Assembly (NCBI GenBank): GCA_021613535.1
Contig: CP075496.1
Location: forward strand, 15,004,001-15,068,000
Source: Adineta vaga
Lineage: Eukaryota; Rotifera
Direction: 5' to 3'
Length of the DNA stretch: 64,000 nucleotides
In this document: positions 10,746-22,121 of the stretch, piece by piece
How the letters are laid out: every line of letters starts with the position of its first letter
Numbering within the stretch: the first letter of the stretch is position 1
Translations under genes and position numbers: made by a program
Notes under the pieces: generated by a model
The model's input: the letters and a program-made list of their open reading frames with translations, nothing else
What the model was told of the DNA's origin: nothing
Database searches by the model: none

Positions 10746-12734
10746 TTGAAGATTTTGTTTTAGAATATGACTGAATATAGGTGAAGCTATATTAATGCTA
10801 TATATATATGATCATAATTATACGGTGTCATTCATATCGATGATAAACACAAACAGATAATAAACTTGTTTTTTTAATATTTTTGCGTTGGAGAGAAAAT
10901 ACTTTAGAACGTACTAAGTACGTTTATGCTTTATCCATTAGTACGTACTAAAAAATACTACCTTGGATGCACAATTACTCTTTAATGTTCTCCTTCGTTT
11001 GACCTGTCGTATATTTTACCTTGAAATATAAATAAACAATCTATTTTTGTTGATATAGAAGATTTTGACGATATATTTTTTGAATCTATTTCTTGATACA
11101 ACCAAAGAAATAATTCTCATTTTCAATTCATTTGTTAACATGCACTGACCATAAACATTCAAATTTGTATTTGATTGAATTTCAGTTGAATCAAACTTAA
11201 ATGTTCGAAGTCATTTCAACGAGTCTTAAGAATAACTCACTATAATGACATATTGAGACAAACAGAGATTATTCTTTTTCATTTTGCACATCAAATTTAT
11301 ATTAGTTAAATTATTAAAATAATATATTTCTAATTAATTATTTGTTATTCACGTCAATGTTTTCAGAGGCCAGAATCCTCAGTATCTTACAAAATATCTT
11401 TCGGAATTATTACATAAATACTCGAAAACAGACCGTATTCGTGTGAAAAAGCGCCGTATACTAAAATTTCCCATCCTACTAAATAATTACCAATCACAAT
11501 TTACAACAAAATCAACAACCATTCATAATAAAATTCTCATCAATTTTCACATCAATTGCATTCAGCATTCATTGGTACTCCGACTCTGTTTCACTGTGAC
11601 ATGCAGTTTTCAGTGATATCACTATAGGATTTCGTTCTGATTTCAGTTAATTTCTCGCCAAAAACCAGTTTTCTCCTCGTTAATGTAAAGAAAGAAAATA
11701 TTTCAGTCGCTCCTTGATGTTATTAAAATTCTTGCTATTTTATTCGATTTAGCTAATTTCTTTGAAAATCTGGTTCTATATTTTAGTAGTCGGACAGAAA
11801 ACGATAGTATACGATCCATATGCAGTGGTCCATGAAAAAAAGCATGGAAACAGCACGCAGGACAGCTCTGTATACTATAACCGGATCTAGATTTCAAATC
11901 AAGAATATCTACTATAATATATCACGTCTTGATCTGGAAAGTCAACAATTAAATGAACACTTTGACATTTATAATAAGAAAAAATCGGACAAATAGTCGC
12001 TGAAAAATAAAAAGAGAATCAAAACAATTATTGAACTTTACGGCAATTAATTTTATTGTCTTTCATCCAACAAGACAATCGCTTTTTCTTTGTTTATTTT
12101 TTCACAATGGTATCCATTGATAATTTAAAATTATCGATCAACATCATAATTATTCGACAAGTATCAGATATATCAATAAGTAGAAAATATACATGGGTAT
12201 CTTTTTATATTTAGCACTTTTGTATAATCGATTAAGATTTTATCAAAGTACATCATAGAATCCGAATGCCATAACTTTCACCGAGAATAACACAATTGAA
12301 ATGAATTCATATGAGATTTTTGTACCAAGTTACGAGTATAACCGTATTTTGATTTGGTCTATAGTGGACGTTCTACATGGACAAATAATATTTCCGATAT
12401 AATATAATAAGTTCGTATTGTGCCTTTGTTATACAGCAACAGATGAGATTTATGTTAATAATAACAATCTCTTAGATCGAATTGACAAATGTATTGATAT
12501 TTTTATCCTTCAAAGTATGACAATCATCAACATAATACTTGGAAATATATTGACAATTATTAATGGTATTGGTATAGCAGGAAACACATTAGATATTCTC
12601 AATAGTCCTTATGGAGAATTTGTTAATTCAGATGATTTTATGTTTATTGCCTGTACCCTCTTGACAGTTAACATGAAAATTTGTTTTGATTATATTTATT
12701 AAGCAATAAATAATAGAATGAAACAGAGATGGAT
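10746..12734. other. Mostly non-coding; NHL relic at its end
   Basis: At 10918-10960 the words CGTACTAAGTACG and TTAGTACGTACTAA make a small palindromic patch. A coding-like but interrupted stretch at 11340-11950 has no recognisable family. The remainder is AT-rich. The NHL fragment at 12520-12660 is listed separately. Confidence 0.4.
12520..12665 (+). pseudogene. NHL-repeat fragment
   Basis: Within a 94-codon open frame, LTIINGIGIAGNTLDILNS and PYGEFVNSDDFMFIA read as one NHL propeller blade (V-x-G-x-G-x-x-G ... LN-x-PYG-x-x-V ... hydrophobic-IA). No other blades or splice signals surround it, so it looks like a relic of a gene like that at 33608-34864. Confidence 0.45.
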
Positions 12735-12858
12735 AAGTCAAGTCAAGCCATATTTAGTGAAGTTCCATATAGATACTTTCTGAGCAGTTTCGTTTCTGTT
12801 CATGATCAGATATACAAGTGACTTTAGATATGGCTATGACTTAACTTGACCATCTCCG
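12735..12858. repeat. Small foldback (MITE-like) element
   Basis: The left arm AAGTCAAGTCAAGCCATAT (from about 12733) is repeated in inverse complement, with a few differences, as ATATGGCTATGACTTAACTT (to about 12853). About 75 nt lie between. The size and structure fit a miniature inverted-repeat element; no target duplication is obvious. Confidence 0.5.
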
Positions 12859-13629
12859 GAATAAAATGAGTAAAGAAGATAAAGTGACGCAGAAGGTGAG
12901 TCTAACGCATTGATAAGAAGAAATTTTACGAAAGTTTCTTGTCATAAATCAGCATTGCACGACTATCTAATGTATTGAACATTCACGTGTATTCAAGAGA
13001 AAATATGCGTTAGTAGATTGAATACTCATCATAACAATATCTTGACATGTGTCAGAAAACAAATATGAAAATTGTGGTGATAAATTATTATATGTTTCAA
13101 TAAGATCAATATTAAAATCCAATATATCAATTTTAATAGATATTGAAGTAGATTTATTTTGTCAAAAATTTAAATTATTATTCATAGGTAGTATATTATA
13201 GATTTTACTTGTGAAAATGCTATAATATGGAGATCAGAAATAATAAATCCATTAAAATTTCCATTTTATTTTAATTCATCATTAATATTAACATTATTTA
13301 TTTTACATTATATTGATATTGAAAAGAAGCTTTATCCATTCGAATATAATCATATTGTTATTGTTCTTTCATTTTTTTTGCTTTGAAATGATTTATAAAA
13401 TATAATTCATCCAAGTTAATTTGTAATACGTGCAAGATTATTAAAATTACCATATTGAAATTCTATGATTATTATGAAAGAACAAATCGAAAATTTCATT
13501 ATGCAAATATAATTCAACAATAAGTTTTACAAATGGGTGAAGAAATTAATCTAATTATTTTCGTTTGAAAAATTTCAAAAGAATTATAAAAAGTAATTAT
13601 CGTATTCATATAGAAAATCATAAGAAAAT
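12859..13629. other. AT-rich stretch with possible decayed coding sequence
   Basis: Between about 13190 and 13560 some frames look faintly like coding sequence but are broken by several stops. No family recognised. The last 100 bp are the likely promoter and leader of the phospholipase gene. Confidence 0.35.
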
Positions 13630-14022
13630 ATGAAAATCTATCGATACTTCCTTTTATTTCTTTTAATTCAAATTGGAAATAGTGATTTTCATTATTTAAA
13701 ACATCGTCGTGATACAAATGGATGTGGACCAAGATTTTTAAATATTGATCCATTATTGAAAATAACTGGTCTTGATGAGATAATAAAATGTTGTAATGGA
13801 CATGATAATTGTTATGGTACATGTGGAAAATCAAAAGATACATGTGATGATGAATTTGGAAAAAATCTTAATCAAACATGTGAACAATATGGTGGATGGT
13901 TGAAATTGGATGATCAATCAAAAAAAGTAACATGTTCAGTTGGAGGAAAAATTTTATATACAATTGTTAATAATCTTGGACAACCTTTTTATGAAAAAGC
14001 ACAAAAAAAGAATAATTGTTAA
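13630..14022 (+). CDS. Secreted phospholipase A2, group XII-like
   Basis: Single exon, 130 aa. Residues 1-18 form a signal peptide (MKIYRYFLLFLLIQIGNS). The calcium-loop-like segment NGCGPRFLN (about 30-38) precedes the active-site block CCNGHDNCYGTCG (about 54-66), with the catalytic His58-Asp59 pair and the Cys spacing of group XII enzymes, followed by KDTCDDEFGKNL. The family hydrolyses the sn-2 acyl bond of phospholipids with calcium; some group XII members are catalytically weak because of changes in the calcium loop, which cannot be judged here. The length is shorter than vertebrate group XII proteins (about 190 aa). An AT-rich 3' region with AATAAA-like words follows. Confidence 0.85.
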   Translation: MKIYRYFLLFLLIQIGNSDFHYLKHRRDTNGCGPRFLNIDPLLKITGLDEIIKCCNGHDNCYGTCGKSKDTCDDEFGKNLNQTCEQYGGWLKLDDQSKKVTCSVGGKILYTIVNNLGQPFYEKAQKKNNC

Positions 14023-14249
14023 AGATTTTAATCGAAATATCGAATTTTAATTCTATTTCATAATAAATTAATAAACAATAATAGAAAATGAATATATATA
14101 TATATATACGATTTATAATGTGAAGCTTTGAATTATGTTCAATTTTAAAATAATATTTGATTTTTTTTTCTATATTTTCGATGAAAATATTATCAATTTC
14201 AAATTATTTTTTTTCTATTATCTTTTACCAAAACGAGATGGATAAAACT

Positions 14250-14889
14250 GATGGAAAAATCGCTTTAATCGTTATAGTGATTTGAAAGGTAATTATTAGT
14301 TTTGCACTGTTCAAGAAATCTTTTCCGAAAGTGTAGAATATATTTTTATTATTCGATGTTTCAAAGCATCAACATTTAGCTAATCTTGATCATTTATATG
14401 ATATTATTCGAAAAGAAAAAGGACGTTTAGATATTGTTTTTGATAATGTTAATATTTATTCATTTACATCATTAGAATCAATTATAGAAAAATATTTTCA
14501 TGATATTTTTAATATCAATATTATTTACTGTTCGAAAAACTATATCTTCATTGATTGATGATAAATCAATTATATTCAGTGGTCTTTTATGTTTCTGTGA
14601 AAGGACTTACATTGGTACAAAAGCAGCACTTCGTTCATGTACTCGTTATTGAACTGTTAATTTAAAAGAACAAAAAATTCATGTTAATGTTATAAATTCA
14701 GATATTATTGATACATTTGTATGAGATACGATTTGGACGAAAGAACAAACAGATATATTTCTTGCAAATGTAAAACGTGCTATACCAATGAATCATATTG
14801 ATACAGTTGTGAGAACTATTATTTTTCTTGCTTCAAATAATAGTAATTATATTACTGAAATTGAACTATTTCTTGATGGAAGTTTTTAG
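14250..14889 (+). pseudogene. Short-chain dehydrogenase/reductase (SDR) pseudogene
   Basis: In-frame fragments follow the order of a classical SDR: DGKIALIV at the N-terminus (glycine motif lost), LYDIIRKEKGRLDIVFDN, then a GTKAALRSCTRY segment where the catalytic YxxxK region would be, HVNVINSDIIDT, and the typical C-terminal block TVVRTIIFLASNNSNYITE ending LFLDGSF and a TAG at 14887-14889. Stops at several sites (for example TGA after SCTRY) and frameshifts disable it. The motifs before and after are spaced as in the family. Confidence 0.7.
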
Positions 14890-15932
14890 CACAAATATAA
14901 AAATTGAGAAATATCTTTTTTTTTTTGTTTTAAATTTAATAAATTTTCCAAGGATACAAATCACATTACTATACAATGTATATAAATGAATAAATAAATA
15001 TTTAATTTAGTTTATCATTTTTTTAGAGATTTGTTGATGTTGGTTCAATACGACGATTTTGACTCAGATAGAATGTAGAATATAACATAGGCCATAATTC
15101 ATTTCTAAACATACTTGATGTTAATGTAGAAAAATAAAATGAAACTGCAAGAAATACATAACTTAATCTACCAGATATACTTGTTATAAAATTTTCTATT
15201 GATATTCGATCAGAACTCTTGTTCAGAATATATAAGAAGAAATAATACTTTAAATCATTCATGGCATTATTATTATTATATAAACAATGATTTGAGCAAA
15301 TAACATTCCATCTTGAGGGCGTGGGTCTACATGAGACTATGCTCTTAACCCATACCCATCTCTTTTTGCCTTTAAATTTATATTTATGTCGATTCTTTAC
15401 ATTTCCTTATACATAAAGAATGCTATATGTTGGTAAAAAAGAGTCGAAAATAATAACAACATTCTCAAACATCCTTATGGTTTATTACGAAATTTATAAT
15501 TAGCGATAGCAAGCAGAAAAAATATTAACAAATAATAAAAATAAAATCAGTCTTTGGTAAATAGTGTATATAGTATTAGATAAGAATATTCACATAGATA
15601 GTATAGAATTTTGCATTCTTGTGTTTTTGAAAATAAATAGGACTTTTTTTTCTCTTACAAAATAGATCCAACACGACACATTTCATTCATTTTTTGTATA
15701 AAAATCTTTTTCAAAACATAAAATATATAATACAACTGTAAATAGTGAGTATTATTTATAAAAAAGTAATTGATACATTTTTATGTAAAAGATAAATATT
15801 TCTTATAGTGAATGCAATTCTGATCTTATTTTTATATTAATTATTATTGTATCAGTAAATTCGGAAATTATTATTAACTCTTATTTAACAGCAAATAATC
15901 AATAAAGTGATAGTTTAAATAAATCTATTTAG
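14890..15932. other. Intergenic with one foldback repeat and one weak minus ORF
   Basis: A 79-codon minus-strand ORF at 15023-15262 has a hydrophobic stretch (RLSYVFLAVSFYFSTLTSS) and a plausible protein-like tail, but no splice signals or homology that I recognise. A foldback copy sits at 15312-15355. The remainder is AT-rich. Confidence 0.4.
15312..15355. repeat. Telomere-like foldback repeat, copy 2
   Basis: The left arm TTGAGGGCGTGGGTC is followed, about 20 nt later, by the C-rich arm TAACCCATACCCATCTC. Family consensus arm: TTGAGGGTGTGGGTG. Confidence 0.65.
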
Positions 15933-16590
15933 AATGGTCTGAAACTGGTGACCTCCGTTATGGACGATGTATGCACGCAGTGTTCTTACTGAAAAATGGA
16001 AATGTTATAGTCACTGGTGCAGGTTCTGGAGACTATTTACATACGACAGAATTGTTTCATATATCAACAGGAAATTGGTCACTTACCTGATAGTGTGAAT
16101 ACTAGTCGATACAAACATACAGCATCTATTTTATCGAATGGAAAAGTATTAGTCAATAGTGGATTTACTGATGGTGAAGGTTTTGTACGTAGTAGTGAAT
16201 TGTATGATCCATTGACAGGAACATAAAAATTAGTTGCTAGCATGCCATATCCAGCACGTCTTCATGCAGCTGTCTCATTAAAAAATCGTAAATTATTAGT
16301 CAATGGTGGATACAATGAAAATCGAGATGCTTTAAAAACTGCTGCTGTATTTGATCCATCGACAGAAACGTGGACAACGACTAGTAGTATGCATCATATA
16401 CGAGGTATGAATACAGCATCTCTATTGCCAAGTGGAAATGTTTTAGTAGCTGGTGAATGTCGTACTAGTGTTTATGCTAGTAGTAAAAATACTGCTGAGA
16501 TATGTAATCTAAAAACAGAAAAATAGACAAATACTAGTAGTGTGGTAACTAAACATACTTTCAAAAGAGTTCTCTATGTGGGTACGTAAA
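15933..16590 (+). pseudogene. Kelch-repeat exon, stranded and interrupted
   Basis: An acceptor-like AG at 15931-15932 is followed in phase 1 by Kelch blades: EWSETGDLRYGRCMHAV, LLKNGNVIVTGAGSGD, then TSRYKHTASILSNGKVLVNSG, SSELYDPLTGT, ARLHAAVSLKNRKLLVNGG and HHIRGMNTASLLPSGNVLVAG. The frame is broken near 16085 and by TAA (about 16224) and TAG (about 16524). The latter two occupy positions where the blade pattern expects tryptophan after GT or EK. It closely resembles the Kelch exon of the gene at 25861 and also starts in phase 1. No upstream exon or promoter is visible. Confidence 0.75.
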
Positions 16591-16661
16591 AGATCAACAG
16601 TAATCATAGACATGCATATATATATATATATAGATAGATTTCTTTATTTATTAATCGAACA

Positions 16662-18388
16662 TTAACTTTCCAATTTCGTTTTTACAATATCAATATTTTC
16701 CTGAACAATTTGAATATGAGATTGATTCGATGGTACTGGCAATTTTAAAATATCTAGAGCATGTTCATAATATGAGAGTGCTGTCGAATATTCTTTCATC
16801 TGGCCATAAACTCGACCGATGTTGTTATAGATATTAGCGAAGTATAGATGCTTTTGTGAAAGAGTTTTCTCGAAGATTTCAACTGATTTTTCATAAAATG
16901 AAAGTGCTTTCGAAAATTCTCCAATCTGTTGATATCGTACACCGATATTATTGTAGGAACCGGCCACATCAGGATGATTTGAAGCAAGTGCTTTTTCATA
17001 AAATGGAAGTGCATTTGTATACATGCCCATATTCTCGCACACTTTAACAATATGTTATTGATTGCATTAGCAAGCGAAATATGATCTCGAGGAAACATCT
17101 TTTCATCAATTATAAGTGATTCTTGAAAGAATAATAATGCCTGTTTGTAGTCACGCTGTTCAGTTTTAACTACCCCAAGTTGATAATAAGTATCACGTTT
17201 TTCTTTTTCATCTGTTGTTCGTTCTTGTACAGCTGAATAAATTTGTTCGGCTTGACTAAAAGCACCAAGTTTCATTAATAGTTGCCCCATTCGATGCCAT
17301 CCTTTTGCATTCGGAAAAGTTTCTTTACGTATCTGTTCGGTAAGAGTGAGAAGTTATTGATCATTGTCAGTATTTTAGTTAATTGAAGTTCTACTTCATA
17401 TAGACGATCATTATTTTCGATAATCTTCAACTTTTTTATACGAAATATAGTGTGCATAGAGAATAGAATTTCTCGTTCAGTATCGAAGTAGCTCATCTCG
17501 TCAATAAGAGCGAATGGAATTGATGAAACAGATGGATCAACTGATACTTTGAAAAGTATTCCACAGAGCACCTCTAGCAAACGTAAGAGATGTCTCTTGT
17601 TCTACACTGGTAGAGAGAAAACTGTTAAATGATATGAGATCTTCTATATTTTTAAGTTTTTCAAATCTTTATTGGATAATCCCTGTCCACGATATACGAT
17701 GCGGAGATTAGTAAGTTGCCTTTCACATTGTTCTCGATGAAGTTTTTGTATTTTTTGATGTAAGTCACGAATAAAGAAATCCATTTTCATGATAGTCTCT
17801 GATTCCAGACTGCGTAACGCTCGATTGGTCATTTTATATATAAAACAGTCCCGTGTGTACCACGATATAGCTGTATTATATTGATAAGTATTTTCAAATT
17901 CCTCAATAATTTTTTGGTGATTCGGACTGTTGATGAATTCCTTACGACAATAAATACCCAAATCTTGGATAGAGATCGATGATCATAATTCAAATCGAAT
18001 AGAATTTTCTTAAAAATCTGCGTATACATAAATGATGATTCTAGTTGGTCGCAATTTTGATTCAATACATTGTTAATCCCCACCTATATATATATATAGA
18101 ATCTATTTGTATTCTATCATGAATTAATGGCACTAAATATTGTTCGGATTTTCCCAAAATAATCGCAAATACAGCGTCATTCTCAGCATTGGTAATGTAA
18201 TCGATACATTGATCAGGATTAGTAAATAAATTTGTATCATAAATAATTTCTTGTAATTTTTCTAAGATATTTTGATGATCTTCTTTATGTTCATCGATGT
18301 TTACATCTAACCAAATTACTAAGTAATTTTCAAATAGCCGACACTGTCGATGTATCGTATTTGTTTGATCCAAAGTTGTTTTTGACAT
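16662..18388 (-). pseudogene. Bdelloid-type ADP-ribosyltransferase plus TPR protein, frameshifted
   Basis: Minus-strand order. An N-terminal region from 18388 (ENYLVIWLDVNIDEHKED, VPLIHDRIQIDSIYIY). After a shift near a TATATA run at about 18090, a region with LESSFMYTQIFKK. Another shift near 17955 leads to GIYCRKEFINSPNHQKIIEE and an ART catalytic domain: VYRGQGLS (first Arg), SFNSFLSTS (STS motif) and FDTEREILFSMHTIFRI (ExE motif). From 17290 to 16662, kinesin-light-chain-like TPRs follow (YYQLGVVKTEQRDYKQAL, SYNNIGVRYQQIGEFSKAL, IYNNIGRVYGQMKEYSTAL), with one further shift near 17045. At least four frameshifts are needed, so I treat it as a pseudogene although all three ART catalytic motifs survive. 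Clustered sequencing errors are the alternative. Confidence 0.75.
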
Positions 18389-19200
18389 GGAAGTTTTCGT
18401 ATTGAATGAATCAGTTAATTCTAACTAGCAATAGTTTCGTTTGTTGAGTATATTGTAACGAACGATATAAATGATAAATAGTGGTCAGAAGGCAACGAAC
18501 AAAAATTTTCCATTGTGTATTTCTTGTTTCTTCCTTTTCTACTCGATGATTGATTGTAACGCTTTGATAATTTCGTATAAAATAATGAAGAATATACATA
18601 TTGAGATTTTACTAAAATTGATTCAGACTTATTTTTTTCAATTTTCTTAACTATGATTATAAGGAAAAGGTAAGATAAAGTGGATGAAAATGAGAAGTGA
18701 GCAATTAAATATAGCGTTTAGTGTTCAATTGCATTCATGCGCACAAGAGCAGTCATTCTATTTTACAATGTTGAAGATATGGAAATCATATCCGACCGGA
18801 AAACGATTCGAGGAATTGTTAAGGATGTAGTATTAACATATTTACAGATCAGTCTCATCTAAAACGCCATCCTCATTCTCACACCCTCTTCAAGATTTAT
18901 ACAAAACAATTAATTACCATTATAGATCGTTATGAATAGTACAGACACAGAATATTATGATGATAAAAAGTTTTTGAATATTTTTTTATCTGTATCACAA
19001 TTTTATTTAGTTTTTTTTTATCACGTTCAAATATTGTTTTTTTTTGTGAGAATATGTGATTGGAGATATTTAATAAATCGATGAATGACAAAATGTCATA
19101 TCATAAATAAATTCAACACTAAATTATATAGAAGTCTATTTCAGATAAGAGATAATTTATGTGCCTCATTCTTTTTTTTATTATTCAAAATAGTTCAATG
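18389..19200. other. Intergenic; one C-rich foldback
   Basis: A foldback copy at 18820-18893 (left arm AAGGATGTAGT; right arm CATCCTCATTCTCACACCC). Otherwise nothing supportable; the last 60 bp precede the ORF at 19201. Confidence 0.45.
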
Positions 19201-20133
19201 ATGGTAAACAAAGTGTTAATATCGCTGCTTCTCGTCTTGGCTACGCATGTTCATATTGAGTTATCTGCAATGAAATGTTCAATATATTGTTCACTTAAAT
19301 ATAATCTTTCTTCAAATCATTGAACTTGGTACAATTGTTCGAATGATCGCCCGCAACTTCAAATTGATGCCTGTTCTGCAAATATCGCTTTTCGCTACGA
19401 ACTCAGTTTGATCCAAATCTTTCTCGAGTACCATCTTTTTTCTTCAGTGATTCCGATCCGTTTAGATCGGTATGGTGAGCGCAAAATTATTCAGACAGTT
19501 ATTGATCTACATACTGGTATATTCAGTAATACTATTTTTTATCTATGTAATTATCATGAAAACTGTAGTTACATTTTTGTTCTCGATGCTATTGAGAAAT
19601 ATCGTTCAATATCTTATGAAAATTTGACCAATGGTGTACGATCAATGCTAATAAATCCTAATGATAACAATACATCATCATCAAAATTTTATTGTTTTTC
19701 CGGAAAGATTAAGACAAGACTTTGTGAAATACGTAGTTGTTATGCCCTAGTAAAAGAAGTTCAAGGAAATATATCAGTAAATTGGGAATGCGGTAAACAA
19801 ACCAATCAGTCATATATTAATATTCAAAGAGACTATTCGTTTAACAGAGCATTATATGAGCTCAGACTTGAATGCAACCAATCATTATGTAATAATGGAA
19901 CAACTATGACAATGGTCTATCAATTGATCATACGCGAATATCAGATTCCTGGTGAAGTTTCAAATGCTGTAACAGTAATTTACAACGATTTATCTACTCA
20001 TCCACCAACATATGAAATTAGCACGATCACTGCACTCACAAATACCATGAGCTTTACGACTAAAGATGATAGTAGTTGTTTTTTAAATAGAATCTATGTA
20101 CTTCTTTTATTAATGGTCTTCTTTTCTATCTAA
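19201..20133 (+). pseudogene. GPI-anchored-protein-like ORF interrupted by a single in-frame TGA
   Basis: From ATG at 19201 the frame reads a signal peptide (MVNKVLISLLLVLATHVHIE), then Cys-rich sequence, and meets TGA at 19321-19323. It then continues without any further stop to a TAA ending at 20133 (311 codons in all). The downstream part has paired cysteines (FYLCNYHENCSY, LCEIRSCYALV, ECGKQTNQSY, ECNQSLCNNGT), many N-glycosylation sites and a C-terminal hydrophobic tail (RIYVLLLLMVFFSI) preceded by a Ser/Thr-rich stretch, as in GPI-anchored proteins. I do not recognise the family. CGA to TGA would be a single transition. Read-through or sequence error cannot be excluded. Confidence 0.55.
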
Positions 20134-21854
20134 TACGATCAGAAGTAAAATAAGTCTGAAAACTCTCTTCGGTAACTCTCTCTTCTACAACTTCGCCTCA
20201 CCTTCAACTTTTTTTATTGTGCATAAAATTATTTTTTTTCTCTTTCTTATTTTCATTCAACACTTATAAACTAACATCAATTTAATAGAATAAATGACAA
20301 TCACCAACAGACTTTCATCCGTACGATCATCTTATAAATATTTCCTTTGAATTTCTGTGTAACTCACTGCGGCTATTCATTGAATAGTCGATTCCTCATG
20401 AGATAGGGATGCAAAGAAAAAGAATAAAACGTGAAAAAAAATCATTTTTATTCTATCAGGCTCTTTTTTCTATTGTGTCGCATATCTCACATCAAATATA
20501 TTCTATCTATCTTCCTTCTTTTCGATCTATCTGAGACAAATGTCGTCAGGACAAAAATCTCTAAATTTGTATTTTAAAAGAAAAGAAATTGCCGAAGAGT
20601 CGGACTACAATTTAACAAAAAAGAATAAATTAAATGATAATTTAAATAATATTACGAATGAATAGAAGAGAAATTGTAATTATGTTGTAAAAAAATTAAT
20701 TAAGTTTTGTATAATTTATTATAGAACAAAAAATTTTGGAGGTAGTAGCCCATCCTAAAACACCAGCCGCTCACCCGAAGAATGAAACCTAGATAAAACA
20801 CTGCATACATGTACATCAAATCAATCAATACCTGGTATTGAGTAGTATTGAGTCAATATCTGTCAATTCCAAGTATTGGTACTGCGACATGCCTAATTCG
20901 ATCCAAGAATAGTAAATACAAATCGAATTGTTTCTAACTATATCTTCTTGTTTCCTTCCTAAAAATTTGGATAAGCCAAATATGTCAGTGATTCTTGACC
21001 AAGCATAAGACGAAAATCATAGGAGAAAATGATAAAAATCAGAAGGTTTGGCAACCCTGGTTCAGAAATTATATCGAATGCTTGAAATAAACTTTCAGAA
21101 CGAGAAGGAAGACAGAAACACTGACTTAATTTGCTTGTACAGGTATATACATTTTTGTTGAAGAAAATTTTGGGGAATCTAAATCTTTATTCTGAAGATT
21201 ATAGTTGTTATCTTAATAAACATGATAGTCAAAGTGAAGTGGAATCTGAAGAAAATATTTCAGTTGAAGTTGATGATGAAGTAGATTCAAAAGAATCATT
21301 AAGAATGAGTTCACAGAATCGATTTAAAAGTTTTCAAAGATCATAAATAGTTATTCCAAGTGAACGTTCAAATAAATTAATGTCTTTCATCGCTAGATTT
21401 AATTATAGTTCGAATAGAAATCTTCTTTTCTTTTTCCTTTATTTTATATATAAGGTTACATTTATTACTACAAAGGAAGATACCTTCTAAAGATAGATTC
21501 CTTTGTTTTATTATAATTATATATTTTGATGGATTCTGTTCAATTTTTTCTTTTACTATTAATTCTTGTGAAAATAGTGTATATGAATGGAACAAACAGT
21601 CAATCGTTATAAGTTTAATCCTTAGATATAGTCACCGGAAAGAGAAAGAAAATGTGTTCTTTTATGAGAAATCAGCGTGTATACCTGCAAAAATTTAAGA
21701 AAGAGAAATGTATAAATTTCTCAATCACGTGGAAATGTCCTGCACTTTCCACAATTTAAACGAGAATGAGATTGGATTGTGATTTGATTCTATAGTATAG
21801 ATATATTCGATCATGTCGTTGTTTTCTACCTTTTATACAAATTTTAGATGGGTA
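20134..21854. other. Intergenic with the second copy of the 220-bp repeat
   Basis: Up to 20290 is a probable 3' flank. The 220-bp repeat follows at 20294-20540. Around 20820-20880 the words AATACC and TATTGG alternate, similar to 47688-47715. An open frame at 21131-21346 begins after an acceptor-like AG and encodes an acidic Ser/Glu-rich stretch (KHDSQSEVESEENISVEVDD); it could be an exon but has no partners. Confidence 0.45.
20294..20540 (+). repeat. 220-bp dispersed repeat, copy B
   Basis: Matches 8119-8340 in the same orientation over its whole length, with an extra ATTCT-like insertion near 20452 and an extra segment of about 22 bp near 20510-20531. The right end (CTATCTGAGACAAA) is shared exactly, after which the two loci diverge, giving a well-defined right boundary. 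Confidence 0.8.
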
Positions 21855-22121
21855 ATGAAACTTACAACGTCGGTTTTGATGGAGCTGCTTTCGTTCGCTA
21901 TCGATACAACAACAGCCATATCCAGTTGTAATTGCAACGGTAAATATAAATTGTAAAAATCCTATTAATTTAACATTACTTTTTTAGTTCGAAAAAATAG
22001 AAAACAAGAATACAGTCGTTTATCAATACTTGAACAAGTACTGGATCGCGTAGATCATAATTTAAATGATGAAGAACAAGACCGATTAATAGTCTCTCAT
22101 ACAGCGATTCGTTCGATCTAA
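21855..22121 (+). CDS. Possible small two-exon gene (72 aa)
   Basis: Exon 21855-21939 (MKLTTSVLMELLSFAIDTTT, then SSCNCN) and exon 21988-22121 (RKNRKQEYSRLSILEQVLDR, then HNLNDEEQDRLIVSHTAIRSI) join in phase 1 across a 48-nt intron with GTAAAT and TTTTTTAG. The second exon has strongly protein-like codon use and a charged helical pattern. The start is uncertain; an upstream acceptor-like AG at 21846-21847 means this could instead be the last two exons of a longer gene. No family recognised. Confidence 0.35.
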
